Made by a program: the position numbers and the translations under genes
Notes under the pieces: generated by a model
The model's database searches: none
Seen by the model: the letters and a program-made list of their open reading frames with translations, nothing else
Told to the model about the DNA's origin: nothing
Shown: positions 13,642 through 21,746 of the stretch, piece by piece
Position numbering within the stretch: position 1 is the first letter of the stretch
Layout: every line of letters begins with the position of its first letter
DNA from: a bacterium
Lineage (GTDB): Bacteria; Cyanobacteriota; Vampirovibrionia; Gastranaerophilales; Gastranaerophilaceae
DNA length: 26,655 bases
Assembly: GCA_017444705.1 (NCBI GenBank)
Contig: JAFSWA010000093.1
Span: 1 to 26,655, forward strand
Direction of reading: 5' to 3'

Positions 13642-15498
13642 ATGAAAAAATTTTTTAGGAAATATCTTTTATACGTTTTATTTGTTTTAATCAGTATATT
13701 TATTCTTTTGTTGTTATTTACCGGAAAAATAAATCAATCCGTAAGCGATTTTCTTGAAGGTATGGAAGATAAGACCTTTGATTTAAGGCAGGAAATTACC
13801 TCATCAAAAAGAGAACATAACAAGGATATTATAATTGTTTCGGTGGATGATAACACATACGAATATATTTTGGAAAAATACGGTGAGTGGCCAATGCCGA
13901 GATATATTTATTCAGATATAGTTGATTTTATTGAAGCACAAAACCCGAAACTTATTGCTTTTGATTTGCTTTTCGTAAATCCTGTAAAGAAGGCTCAAAA
14001 TAATTATGATGAAAAATTATCAAATCTCTTTAAAAAATATGACAATTTATACACATCTATATATTTTGACGAAATGGAAGCGGATTTAAGGGAACCTGCT
14101 AAACTTGATAAAAAACTCACGGTTTCTGTTGATAATCGTTCAAAAAGCGAGATATTTTCAGAACCTAACTACAAACCGATATTAACATCTATAATAAATA
14201 ATACAAGCAATATCGGACATATAAATACAAAACGTGCAAAAGACGGTGTAATAAGAGATTTTATCCCTTTTGTTTTCTATAAAGCACAACAGGATTATTT
14301 TCCCCACATATCTTTATTGACTTCTTTAAGAGTATTAGGCTCAAATACAAGAAGTTTTACGATAGACAAAAACATGAATTTAAGATTTGATGATAAATCA
14401 TATCCGATAAATGTTACGGGTTCAATGTTTTTAAACTGGTATAAGAAAAAAGATAACGTAGAAAATGAATCAACGGTTATCTATGATAATATCTCAATAG
14501 CAGATATAATTAAAGCAGACGAATTACATAAAAACGGTCAACCGACAAAATTTGATAATATATTTAAAGATAAAATCGTATATATAGGAACAACTGCTGC
14601 CAATTTGGGAGATATAAAAACCGTCCCGATAGAAAAATATGTTCCCGGAATAGAAATTCACACTACCTTTGTAAATAATATGCTGGACAACAGTTTTATA
14701 AAAAGACTTTCCCTTGAATGTGATATTGTTGTTACTGTTATTCTATCGATTTTATTGACTGTTTTTATGCTTAAAGTTGAATATTCAAAAATAAATTACA
14801 GATATCTTGCACCGATTAACATTGTGGCATTATTTATTCTTCTAATATCGTACTATCTGTTTTCCCTATGGATAATGCAGCATCACAATATATGGGTAGC
14901 GGTTATAATGCCCACAATAGGTATAATTGCTACATTTATGCTTGTTTATATTATGAGATATTTCTTTAAATCACAAGATTATGAATATACATACAGACTT
15001 GCAACAACTGACGGTTTAACAGAGCTATATAACCACAGATTCTTTCAGGAGAAAATGATTGAATGTGTTGAAAATTCAAAAAAATCCGGCAAAAAATTCT
15101 CACTCATTCTCACCGACATCGATTTCTTTAAAAAGTTTAACGATACATACGGTCATCAGGCAGGCGATACCGTTTTAAGACAAGTTGCAAAAATATTGAA
15201 AAGACATGTCAAAAAAACTGATTACGTATGCAGATACGGCGGAGAAGAAATGTCAGTTATATTGCTGAATACCGATAATAAAAAAGCAATAGAAATTGCA
15301 GAAAGATTATGTAAAGCCGTTTCATCAAATATATGCAAACTGTCTGAGGATTTAGAGGTGAATGTAACTATAAGCTTAGGTGTTTCAACATATCCTGATA
15401 ACGGGAGTACTCCCTCAGAATTAATTGAATATTCTGACAGAGGGCTTTATGCCGCAAAAGAAAACGGCAGAAATCAAGTCGGAGTTGTTGAGGAATAG
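13642..15498 (+). CDS. CHASE2-GGDEF membrane diguanylate cyclase
   Basis: A 618-residue sensor enzyme. One membrane helix (about 8-27) leads to a large extracytoplasmic CHASE2 domain (about 35-345, with DLLFVNP, GVIRDF and IVYIGTTA typical of the family), then three helices (about 358-445) and a cytoplasmic GGDEF domain. The active motif GGEEM at 533-537 has the catalytic glutamates, so it should make c-di-GMP from two GTP. The inhibitory RxxD site has Lys524 in place of Arg with Asp527 kept, so product inhibition may be weakened. An AAGGAAG ribosome site precedes the ATG. It lies between the PilZ receptor gene and a DUF3137-type gene. Confidence 0.93.
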   Translation: MKKFFRKYLLYVLFVLISIFILLLLFTGKINQSVSDFLEGMEDKTFDLRQEITSSKREHNKDIIIVSVDDNTYEYILEKYGEWPMPRYIYSDIVDFIEAQNPKLIAFDLLFVNPVKKAQNNYDEKLSNLFKKYDNLYTSIYFDEMEADLREPAKLDKKLTVSVDNRSKSEIFSEPNYKPILTSIINNTSNIGHINTKRAKDGVIRDFIPFVFYKAQQDYFPHISLLTSLRVLGSNTRSFTIDKNMNLRFDDKSYPINVTGSMFLNWYKKKDNVENESTVIYDNISIADIIKADELHKNGQPTKFDNIFKDKIVYIGTTAANLGDIKTVPIEKYVPGIEIHTTFVNNMLDNSFIKRLSLECDIVVTVILSILLTVFMLKVEYSKINYRYLAPINIVALFILLISYYLFSLWIMQHHNIWVAVIMPTIGIIATFMLVYIMRYFFKSQDYEYTYRLATTDGLTELYNHRFFQEKMIECVENSKKSGKKFSLILTDIDFFKKFNDTYGHQAGDTVLRQVAKILKRHVKKTDYVCRYGGEEMSVILLNTDNKKAIEIAERLCKAVSSNICKLSEDLEVNVTISLGVSTYPDNGSTPSELIEYSDRGLYAAKENGRNQVGVVEE

Positions 15499-15502
15499 GT
15501 AT

Positions 15503-16522
15503 ATGCTTGAATTTGATTTTGAAAAATTCAGCGGGTTTTACCACAGCCATATCGAACCACAACTCTTTGATTTGGAAAAAGAAAGAAAAAAAATTTATTG
15601 GTATTTTTTTATACTTGATAGCATATTTATACTTACAATAATAATTTTTATTATACTTTTTATTCTTTTTTGGTTTTTTAGAGATTTTGTTCATCTTAAC
15701 GATGAACAAGTAATTGTGCTATGGGTTGGAATACCATTTTCGCTGTTAATATTTTTATTTTTAATACATGGTCTTGTTGATGATTTTTTTATAAAAAAAC
15801 AAAAAAAATATATTCGTTCCTTAAAAACAAAAGCCTATAAAAAAATATTTAAACTTTTTGATTTAGAATACAGTAAAAGTACATCTCCTGAGTTTGTTGA
15901 TTATCAAAATACAGTTTTAAAATATATTTCAAAAGATAAAAAAATAAACATAAAAATTTTTACATATATTATGCGTTTTGAAGATGAAATATCAGGAATA
16001 TTTAAAGATATTCCTTTTAAGCTTTGTGATGCAACTATAATAAAACAACACAAAATTAAATGCGAAGTTGATAAAGGAGAGACCCCTATATTTCAGGGGC
16101 TTATGCTTGCTGTAAAACTGAATAAAATTTTTGATAAAGAAACCGTTATTAAAACAGATAATTTTAATCTGTTTAATATAAAGAAAAATTTGGTAAAATT
16201 AGAAGATAATGAATTTAACAAAAGGTTCAAAGTTTATGCAGATAATGAGGTTGAGGCAAGATATATAATAACTCCGTCATTTATGGAACGGCTCAAAAAT
16301 TTTCATAAAAATAAAAAGGATAAAACAATTATTTTCTTTGACAGCAAATGCTCCGAGTCAAAAAATATGTATGTTTTGACAAATACGGGAAAAGATAATT
16401 TTGAAATACCGTTTAATAAATCTATTTTGAATGAAAAATATTATTACAACTTACTCAAAGAACTTGTCGATATGCTTGAAATAGCCGTTGCACTAAAATT
16501 AGAGCAAAATATCGGGTTGTAA
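15503..16522 (+). CDS. DUF3137-type membrane protein
   Basis: A 339-residue protein with two membrane helices (about 33-57 and 69-90) after a short cytoplasmic start, then a soluble C-terminal domain of about 230 residues. The block reading FKVYADNEVEARYIITPSFM is characteristic of DUF3137, and the C-terminal NEKYYYNLLKELVDMLEIAVAL stretch fits the same family. No function is established. The frame is open further upstream inside the cyclase gene, but the ATG at 15503 lies four bases after the cyclase stop with GAGG nine bases before it. As third gene of the PilZ/GGDEF operon it may be a c-di-GMP-linked membrane effector; that is inference from position only. Confidence 0.8.
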   Translation: MLEFDFEKFSGFYHSHIEPQLFDLEKERKKIYWYFFILDSIFILTIIIFIILFILFWFFRDFVHLNDEQVIVLWVGIPFSLLIFLFLIHGLVDDFFIKKQKKYIRSLKTKAYKKIFKLFDLEYSKSTSPEFVDYQNTVLKYISKDKKINIKIFTYIMRFEDEISGIFKDIPFKLCDATIIKQHKIKCEVDKGETPIFQGLMLAVKLNKIFDKETVIKTDNFNLFNIKKNLVKLEDNEFNKRFKVYADNEVEARYIITPSFMERLKNFHKNKKDKTIIFFDSKCSESKNMYVLTNTGKDNFEIPFNKSILNEKYYYNLLKELVDMLEIAVALKLEQNIGL

Positions 16523-16713
16523 AATTTGCTTGACAATTAGTCATTATTATTAAACCGGAGTATTGTTGAAATCATTAAAAGAAATTTATGGCAAACTTTT
16601 AGCTGATGTGCTTGTCGTTATAAAACGATTTGTTGTCATGCCAAACTACGTAATAATAAGTTTCATGTAAAGAATTTATAAATTTGCTTGCATAAATTAG
16701 AACTGCCTATTAA

Positions 16714-16719
16714 TATAAT
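16714..16719 (+). promoter_or_regulatory. -10 box of glnA
   Basis: A perfect TATAAT 24 bases before the glnA ATG, with a second candidate TATAGT at 16722-16727. No -35 box stands at normal distance (TTGCAT 16688-16693 is 20 bases away), which fits a promoter needing an activator. The 220-base gap before glnA also holds a five-base hairpin (TCGTT 16615-16619, AACGA 16624-16628) inside a loose TGGCA/TGCCA pair (16589-16593, 16639-16643). I see no glutamine riboswitch core or GTA-N8-TAC NtcA site. Confidence 0.45.
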
Positions 16720-16742
16720 AGTATAGTAAGAATGAGGGTTTT

Positions 16743-18104
16743 ATGGAAATTAAGCATGTTCCTTTGGATGGAAAAGATATTACAAAAGACGATATAAAAA
16801 CAATAATTAAAGAAAAGGATGTCAAAATAATCAGGCTCCAATTTGTTGATTTGAACGGACATATTAAAAATTTGGCAATCCCGTCACAGCATATTGACAA
16901 GGCACTCAATAACGAAATGATGTTGGATGGTTCGTCAATTAAAGGTTTCAGGAGCATTGAAACCTCTGATATGTTCTTTTATCCCGATACAAACACTTTT
17001 CAAATTCTGCCTTGGAAATCAAAAGAGGGATACAACGAAGCAAGATTAATCTGCGATATTTATGACTCAGACGGAACACCGTTTGAAGGATGTCCGAGAT
17101 GCAATTTAAAGCGTGTAATTAAAGAAGCCGCAAAGTTAGATTACACAATGAATATGGGTCCGGAGGCGGAGTTTTTCCTGTTTAAAAAAGATGAAAACGG
17201 AAATTCTACAAATATTCCGAACGACGGGGCAAATTATTATGATGTAGGACCTGATGATTTGGGGGAAAATGTCAGAAGTGTTATAGTTGCAACTTTACAG
17301 CAAATGGGATTTGATATTGAGGCTTCACACCATGAAGCGGCAGCAGGACAGCATGAAATAGATTTTAAATATGCGGATGTACTCACAACCGCAGACAATA
17401 TTATAACCTTTAAATCAGTTGTAAAAGCTATTGCGGACAGATATAATCTTCATGCAACTTTTATGCCGAAACCTGTTTACGGAATTAACGGTTCAGGCAT
17501 GCACTGTAATATTTCTCTTTTTAAAGACGGGAAAAATGCTTTCTATGATGAAAAAGCATTATATCAACTGTCTCAGGAATCAATGTATTCAATAGGCGGA
17601 GTTTTAAAGCATATTAAAGGGATAACAGCAGTTACAAATCCGACTGTAAACAGCTACAAAAGACTTGTTCCGGGGTACGAAGCTCCCGTTTATCTTGCTT
17701 GGTCTATGGCAAATCGCTCGGCATTGGTTAGAGTTCCCGCAAAAAGAGGTAATGCAACAAGAATAGAATTGCGTTCCCCTGATCCTTCATGTAATCCGTA
17801 TTTGGCTTTTGCGGTAATTTTGGAATCTTGTTTGGACGGTATTAGAAATAAAATAGACCCGCCAGCACCGGTTGAAAGTAATATTTATAACCTCACAAAC
17901 CGAGAAAGAAAAAGACAAAAAATTGAATCTTTACCGGGGTCTTTGGCTGAGGCTATTGATGTTATGGAAAGAAGTATCGTTGTAAAAGCTGCTTTGGGCG
18001 ACCATATTTATAATGAATTTTTGGCTTCAAAATATAAAGAATGGGATGAATTCAGAATTGATGTTTCAAAATGGGAATTGGATAAATACTTAGACAGATA
18101 TTAA
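16743..18104 (+). CDS. glnA: Glutamine synthetase, type I alpha
   Basis: A 453-residue class I glutamine synthetase, close along its whole length to the Firmicute GSI-alpha form. Active-site blocks are GPEAEFFLF, the NGSGMHCN glycine loop, PTVNSYKRLVPGYEAP, and the arginines in NRSALVRVPAKRG and TRIELRSPD. The stretch after NIYNLTNRER lacks the adenylylation tyrosine loop of GSI-beta, so it is not controlled by GlnE. In Bacillus, Arg62 mediates glutamine feedback inhibition; here the aligned residue is Ser71, with an Arg one place earlier, so feedback control may differ. It joins ammonia to glutamate using ATP. GAGGG precedes the ATG. A small PC4-like gene follows at nine bases. Confidence 0.96.
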   Translation: MEIKHVPLDGKDITKDDIKTIIKEKDVKIIRLQFVDLNGHIKNLAIPSQHIDKALNNEMMLDGSSIKGFRSIETSDMFFYPDTNTFQILPWKSKEGYNEARLICDIYDSDGTPFEGCPRCNLKRVIKEAAKLDYTMNMGPEAEFFLFKKDENGNSTNIPNDGANYYDVGPDDLGENVRSVIVATLQQMGFDIEASHHEAAAGQHEIDFKYADVLTTADNIITFKSVVKAIADRYNLHATFMPKPVYGINGSGMHCNISLFKDGKNAFYDEKALYQLSQESMYSIGGVLKHIKGITAVTNPTVNSYKRLVPGYEAPVYLAWSMANRSALVRVPAKRGNATRIELRSPDPSCNPYLAFAVILESCLDGIRNKIDPPAPVESNIYNLTNRERKRQKIESLPGSLAEAIDVMERSIVVKAALGDHIYNEFLASKYKEWDEFRIDVSKWELDKYLDRY

Positions 18105-18113
18105 GAGGGAAAA

Positions 18114-18347
18114 ATGAGCGAAGAAAAAAATATTATTACAACTATACCAAAAAGTGCAACCGAAAGAATTGAAATTTCAATCAATGAGTATAAAGGTAAA
18201 AAGTATCTCGATTTGAGAACTTTCTATACAACTGATGACGGTGCAAGCTGGCTTCCCACCAAAAAGGGGATTACGGTTTCTCCCGATAATTTGGAACTTT
18301 TAAAAGATTCTATTGAACAAGCTATGGGCGAATTTAAAGATGAATAA
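18114..18347 (+). CDS. PC4/YdbC-like ssDNA-binding protein
   Basis: A 77-residue protein whose body matches the PC4 (p15) fold: four strands with the pattern ERIEISINEYKGKKYLDLR, then a W at 56 before TKKGITVSP and a C-terminal helix (about 62-75). Bacterial PC4-like proteins such as YdbC bind single-stranded DNA or RNA as dimers. GAGGG lies before the ATG. Its last eight bases overlap the priA start, so the two are translationally coupled. A single-strand binder next to the replication-restart helicase suggests shared work at forks, though this is inference. Confidence 0.8.
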   Translation: MSEEKNIITTIPKSATERIEISINEYKGKKYLDLRTFYTTDDGASWLPTKKGITVSPDNLELLKDSIEQAMGEFKDE

Positions 18348-20778
18348 ATATGCTCTTGTTCTTGTTGATGTAAAAGGACTCGGAACAAGAACTTTTAGCT
18401 ATTTAATTCCTGATGATTTAAAAAATGAGATAAAAATCGGTCAGCCTGTTTTGGTACCTTTCGGAACACAAGGGCTTATAAATGCCTTTGTTGTCGGTTT
18501 CTCAAATTATCTTCAAGAGGGAATTAAAGCAAAATCAATTATTGAAATTCTCGATAAAGAGCCTTTGTTCGATATAAATTACTTAAAACTGCTTGAATGG
18601 GTGAGCAATTACTATTTTTGCGATATTCAAACGGTTATTCAGTCTGCGGTTCCTATGAAATATTTAAAACAATCAAAAAGAATGGTTGAGGTAATTGACT
18701 ATGATGATATTTTTTCTTTGTCAGACGACGAAAAAAAAGTTATTTATTCAATAAATAAACCGATTGCAACATCAGCTCTGTTTAAAAAATTAAAAAAAGA
18801 TAAGTCATTTAAGTTAACTTATGCAAAATTTTATTCTCTTTTGAGAAAACTTCAAAATAAACAAATTATAAACATAGAAACAGTTGTTGAAGATGCTTCA
18901 CAAAAAGAAAAGAAAGAAAATTTTGTTGAATTTGTCAGTTTTGACGGAGCGACAACAAGACAAAAACAGATTTTGGAAATTCTTAAAGATTTGGGAAAAA
19001 CTTCACTAATTAAATTTGAAAAACTTGCAAAAACAACAAGAACAACAATTAAAAAATTAGCAACATTAGGTTGTCTTAATATTATTGAGGAAGAGCAATA
19101 CAGAAATCCTCTTGATATATATAAAAATATATCAAAAACTTCAAAAAATGAGTTATCGACCGCACAAGAAAAGGTTTATTTAGGGATAAAAAATTCTCTT
19201 AAAAATACCGACAAACCAATTCTTTTATATGGAATAACTGCCTCAGGAAAAACAGAAATTTATTTTAAATTAATGAACGACGTATTAAATGAGGGTAAAA
19301 ATATTTTGTTTTTGGTGCCGGAAATTGCTTTGGCATCACAGTTAACAAAGAAAATTGCAAGTCGTTTCGGCAAAGATAATGTTGCTATTTGGCACAGTTC
19401 AATTTCAGACGGGGAACGATATGATGTATGGCAAAAGCTAAGAAAAGATGAAATTAAAATTCTTGCGGGGGCTCGTTCATCTGTTTTTGCTCCGCTTAAA
19501 AATATAGGTTTAATTATAATTGATGAAGAGCATGAAGGTTCATATAAACAAACAAGTCCTTCTCCAAGGTATGATGCAAGACTTGTTGCTCAAAAATTAG
19601 CACAATTAAACAATGCAAAATTGGTTTTGGGAAGTGCAACACCTGATGTAAATTCCTATTACAAAGCTATGGCGACAAGCACACTTTTTAAACTTAAAGA
19701 ACGATATAATAACGCACCTTTGGCACCCGTTACGGTTATCAATATGAACGAAGAAATGTTTGGCTCAGGCAAGCATCTTATTTTTTCAAGAACACTAAAA
19801 CGTAATATTGAAGAAGAATTAGATAAGAAAAAACAAATAATTTTACTGATAAATCGCAGAGGATATTCAACTTCTGTTCAGTGTCTTGCTTGCGGTGAAG
19901 TTGTTCAATGTCCGAAATGTGCTGTTCCGCTTGTTTACCACCAAAGCGAAAACAAATTCAAATGTCATTGGTGCAACTATGAACAAACAGAAGTTACAAA
20001 ATGCAAAAAATGCGGCAGTGACGCACTTAAACGTTTTGGAATGGGAACACAAAAAATTGAAGAACTTGTAATAAAAATGTTCCCAAATGCAAATATTGCA
20101 AGGGTTGACAGCGATATTATGACTAAAAAAACTCAATATATTGATATATTAGATGATTTTACAAACGGAAAAATTGATATTTTAATCGGAACACAAATGA
20201 TAGCAAAAGGTCTTGATAATTCAAATGTTTCTCTTGTCGGAGTATTAAGTGCTGACGCAGGTTTCAGCCTGCCGGATTACCGTTCGTGCGAAAGAGGTTT
20301 TCAACTTCTGACTCAGGTTGCCGGACGTGCAGGGCGTGTTCAGGGTGAAGGCAGAGTTTATTTTCAAACCTATAATCCGGATTTTTATGCCCTAAAATCA
20401 GCACAGGAACAATGTTATGAAGAATTTTATAAAACTGAAATTAATGCCCGCGAAGCCTTTGATTATCCTCCTTTTAGTCAAATTATACGTATAATTTTAA
20501 CCAGCGAAAATAATTTCAGAGCCGAAAAGTCCGCTCAGGAAATTGCTCTTCGACTTAATACAATTGTCGATAAACAGGGAATTTCCGAAAGAGTTATAGT
20601 CCTCGGACCGACACCATGCGTTCTTGAAAGGATAAAAAATGAGTATAGATTTCAAATTTTGATAAAAAATAAAATGGAAGAAAAAGGACATTTCTTTGTT
20701 ACATCATTTTTAAGACAAATTCAACTTCCTCCTGATATTAAAATGACAGTTATAGTTGACCCTAATGATATTTTATAA
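18340..20778 (+). CDS. priA: Primosomal replication-restart helicase PriA
   Basis: An 812-residue DEAH-type helicase that reloads the replisome at stalled forks. Layout: N-terminal 3'-end-binding domain (1-100), winged-helix region (about 105-270), Walker A GITASGKTE, DEEH box in IIIDEEHEGSYKQ, then a zinc module with eight cysteines in four pairs (CLAC, CPKC, CHWC, CKKC) and helicase lobe 2 with LLTQVAGRAGR. All motor residues are present. The frame is open slightly further upstream, but MNKYALVLVDV at 18340 matches the family start; it overlaps the end of the PC4-like gene by eight bases (ATGAATAA). No strong ribosome site is seen, so it probably relies on coupling. Its 3' end overlaps the convergent repressor gene by six bases. 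Confidence 0.96.
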   Translation: MNKYALVLVDVKGLGTRTFSYLIPDDLKNEIKIGQPVLVPFGTQGLINAFVVGFSNYLQEGIKAKSIIEILDKEPLFDINYLKLLEWVSNYYFCDIQTVIQSAVPMKYLKQSKRMVEVIDYDDIFSLSDDEKKVIYSINKPIATSALFKKLKKDKSFKLTYAKFYSLLRKLQNKQIINIETVVEDASQKEKKENFVEFVSFDGATTRQKQILEILKDLGKTSLIKFEKLAKTTRTTIKKLATLGCLNIIEEEQYRNPLDIYKNISKTSKNELSTAQEKVYLGIKNSLKNTDKPILLYGITASGKTEIYFKLMNDVLNEGKNILFLVPEIALASQLTKKIASRFGKDNVAIWHSSISDGERYDVWQKLRKDEIKILAGARSSVFAPLKNIGLIIIDEEHEGSYKQTSPSPRYDARLVAQKLAQLNNAKLVLGSATPDVNSYYKAMATSTLFKLKERYNNAPLAPVTVINMNEEMFGSGKHLIFSRTLKRNIEEELDKKKQIILLINRRGYSTSVQCLACGEVVQCPKCAVPLVYHQSENKFKCHWCNYEQTEVTKCKKCGSDALKRFGMGTQKIEELVIKMFPNANIARVDSDIMTKKTQYIDILDDFTNGKIDILIGTQMIAKGLDNSNVSLVGVLSADAGFSLPDYRSCERGFQLLTQVAGRAGRVQGEGRVYFQTYNPDFYALKSAQEQCYEEFYKTEINAREAFDYPPFSQIIRIILTSENNFRAEKSAQEIALRLNTIVDKQGISERVIVLGPTPCVLERIKNEYRFQILIKNKMEEKGHFFVTSFLRQIQLPPDIKMTVIVDPNDIL

Positions 20779-21384
20779 ACTGCCGAATGAACGCCCGATA
20801 TAAACTACTTTCCCAAACAAACAGAATTTTTTCATATCTTCATTTGATATATACTGTGTCGGATAATCTTTATTTTCAGAAAATACAACAATCTGGTTAA
20901 TATTTTTAGTTAAACGCTTTATGTAAATATTACCGTTATACATAAAGGCATATATTTTATTATTTATCAGTTCCTCTTTACAAGATTTCTCAATAATTAT
21001 AAAATCTCCGTTCATAATAACAGGCGACATGGAATCATCAATGGAATGACTCATAAAATATTCGGCATTCTCTTTAAACGGAAAAATTGCAGACGGAATA
21101 AAACATTTCACACACTTTTCCGATATTTTTACCTTGCCTTTTTCAAAAGTTGCAAAAATATCAGGATAATAATCAACTTCAATTAAACCGCTTTGTATTT
21201 TTTTTATATTAATATCAAAATATTCTTCAATTTTTTCTAATTTGTCATCATTAATAAAACTGTTTTTTGCAAACAATTTAGAAACATTAGCCCTTGATGT
21301 TCCTATTGCACGGGCAATATCATTTTGGGTAACTTTTCCGTTTTTATTTTTTTGTAAAAGTTCATGTAATTCTTTAATTCGCAC
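20773..21384 (-). CDS. XRE/S24 LexA-like phage-type repressor
   Basis: A 203-residue repressor. Residues 1-60 form an XRE helix-turn-helix (VTQNDIARAIGTSRANVSKL); the C-terminal S24 domain has catalytic Ser118 in IDDSMSPV and Lys156 in IYIKRLTK, so self-cleavage under DNA damage is possible. The hinge runs about 61-90; a Gly after Ser at 65-66 is a possible cleavage pair. VDYYPDIFA is typical of prophage CI-like repressors rather than LexA. Start is GTG at 21384 with AGGTG upstream. It faces a small ribbon-helix-helix gene across two tandem 20-base repeats that probably are its operators. No other phage genes are visible, so it may be domesticated or guard a small element. Confidence 0.88.
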   Translation of the reverse strand: MRIKELHELLQKNKNGKVTQNDIARAIGTSRANVSKLFAKNSFINDDKLEKIEEYFDINIKKIQSGLIEVDYYPDIFATFEKGKVKISEKCVKCFIPSAIFPFKENAEYFMSHSIDDSMSPVIMNGDFIIIEKSCKEELINNKIYAFMYNGNIYIKRLTKNINQIVVFSENKDYPTQYISNEDMKKFCLFGKVVYIGRSFGSL

Positions 21385-21396
21385 AAATTCACCTAC

Positions 21397-21437
21397 GTTA
21401 ATTTTTAGTTACATTTGTTAACTTTTAGTTGACATTA
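21397..21437. promoter_or_regulatory. Two tandem 20-base operators for the S24 repressor
   Basis: Copy 1 (21397-21416) and copy 2 (21417-21437) are adjacent and nearly identical: GTTAA[T/C]TTTTAGTT, then ACAT or GACAT. Each has dyad character (GTTAAC, five bases, GTTGAC in copy 2). The period of 20 bases is about two helical turns, so bound dimers would sit on one face. Copy 2 covers the -35 box (21429-21434) of the ribbon-helix-helix gene; copy 1 lies just ahead of the repressor start. This matches operator arrays between divergent repressor genes; binding by this repressor is inferred. Confidence 0.65.
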
Positions 21438-21457
21438 TCTAATTTGTACTTTATTAT
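21429..21457 (+). promoter_or_regulatory. Promoter of the ribbon-helix-helix gene
   Basis: Perfect TTGACA (21429-21434), a 17-base spacer and TATTAT (21452-21457). Transcription would start about 24 bases before the ATG, leaving room for the AAGGAG ribosome site. The -35 box lies inside operator copy 2, so a bound repressor would shut it. Confidence 0.75.
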
Positions 21458-21487
21458 TATCATATAGCTAATTAAGGAGATTTTATT

Positions 21488-21646
21488 ATGTACAAACCTT
21501 TATCATCAGACCCTAAATGCAGTTTCTCGGTTTCTTTACCCGTTAGCCTGAGAAAAATTATTGATTCTAAACTTAACGGAAAATCCAGAAGTGAATTTAT
21601 TAAAGAAGCTGTCATTTTTTGGCTGAAAAAAACGGTTCAAAGTTAA
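21488..21646 (+). CDS. Ribbon-helix-helix (Arc/CopG-type) DNA-binding protein
   Basis: A 52-residue protein, easily missed for its length. After a ten-residue polar start, FSVSLPVSL (13-21) is the DNA-contacting strand and RKIIDSKL plus SRSEFIKEAVIFWL form the two helices of a ribbon-helix-helix fold. AAGGAG stands eight bases before the ATG, and a strong promoter and an intrinsic terminator frame it. Such proteins act as dimeric repressors, plasmid copy-control proteins or antitoxins. It diverges from the S24 repressor and probably answers to it. A perfect palindrome at 21690-21704, just past its terminator, is a candidate binding site. No toxin-like partner is recognised, although the next small gene is unassigned. 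Confidence 0.75.
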   Translation: MYKPLSSDPKCSFSVSLPVSLRKIIDSKLNGKSRSEFIKEAVIFWLKKTVQS

Positions 21647-21649
21647 TAT

Positions 21650-21676
21650 AACCGTCTTTAAGACCGTTCCTTTTTT
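21650..21676 (+). terminator. Intrinsic terminator of the ribbon-helix-helix gene
   Basis: AACCGTCTT and AAGACCGTT (21650-21668) form a nine-base stem with one C-C mismatch, followed by CC and six T (21671-21676). It starts four bases after the stop codon. Confidence 0.75.
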
Positions 21677-21678
21677 AT

Positions 21679-21714
21679 ACTAAGTAAAATGACAATTATT
21701 GTCAATGGCTTAGT
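21679..21714. promoter_or_regulatory. Nested dyad, perfect TGACAAT-T-ATTGTCA core
   Basis: A perfect palindrome with seven-base arms (21690-21696, 21698-21704) is flanked by a second pair, ACTAAG 21679-21684 with CTTAGT 21709-21714. The symmetry and position before a small gene suggest an operator, perhaps for the ribbon-helix-helix protein; an RNA hairpin in the leader is the other reading. Confidence 0.5.
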
Positions 21715-21746
21715 GTTTAATTTTTACAATTTTGAAAGGTAATATG

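Noticed and set aside
16523..16742. Possible glutamine riboswitch or NtcA site before glnA
   Set aside because: No conserved glnA-motif core and no GTA-N8-TAC spacing could be found; only a weak five-base hairpin is present.
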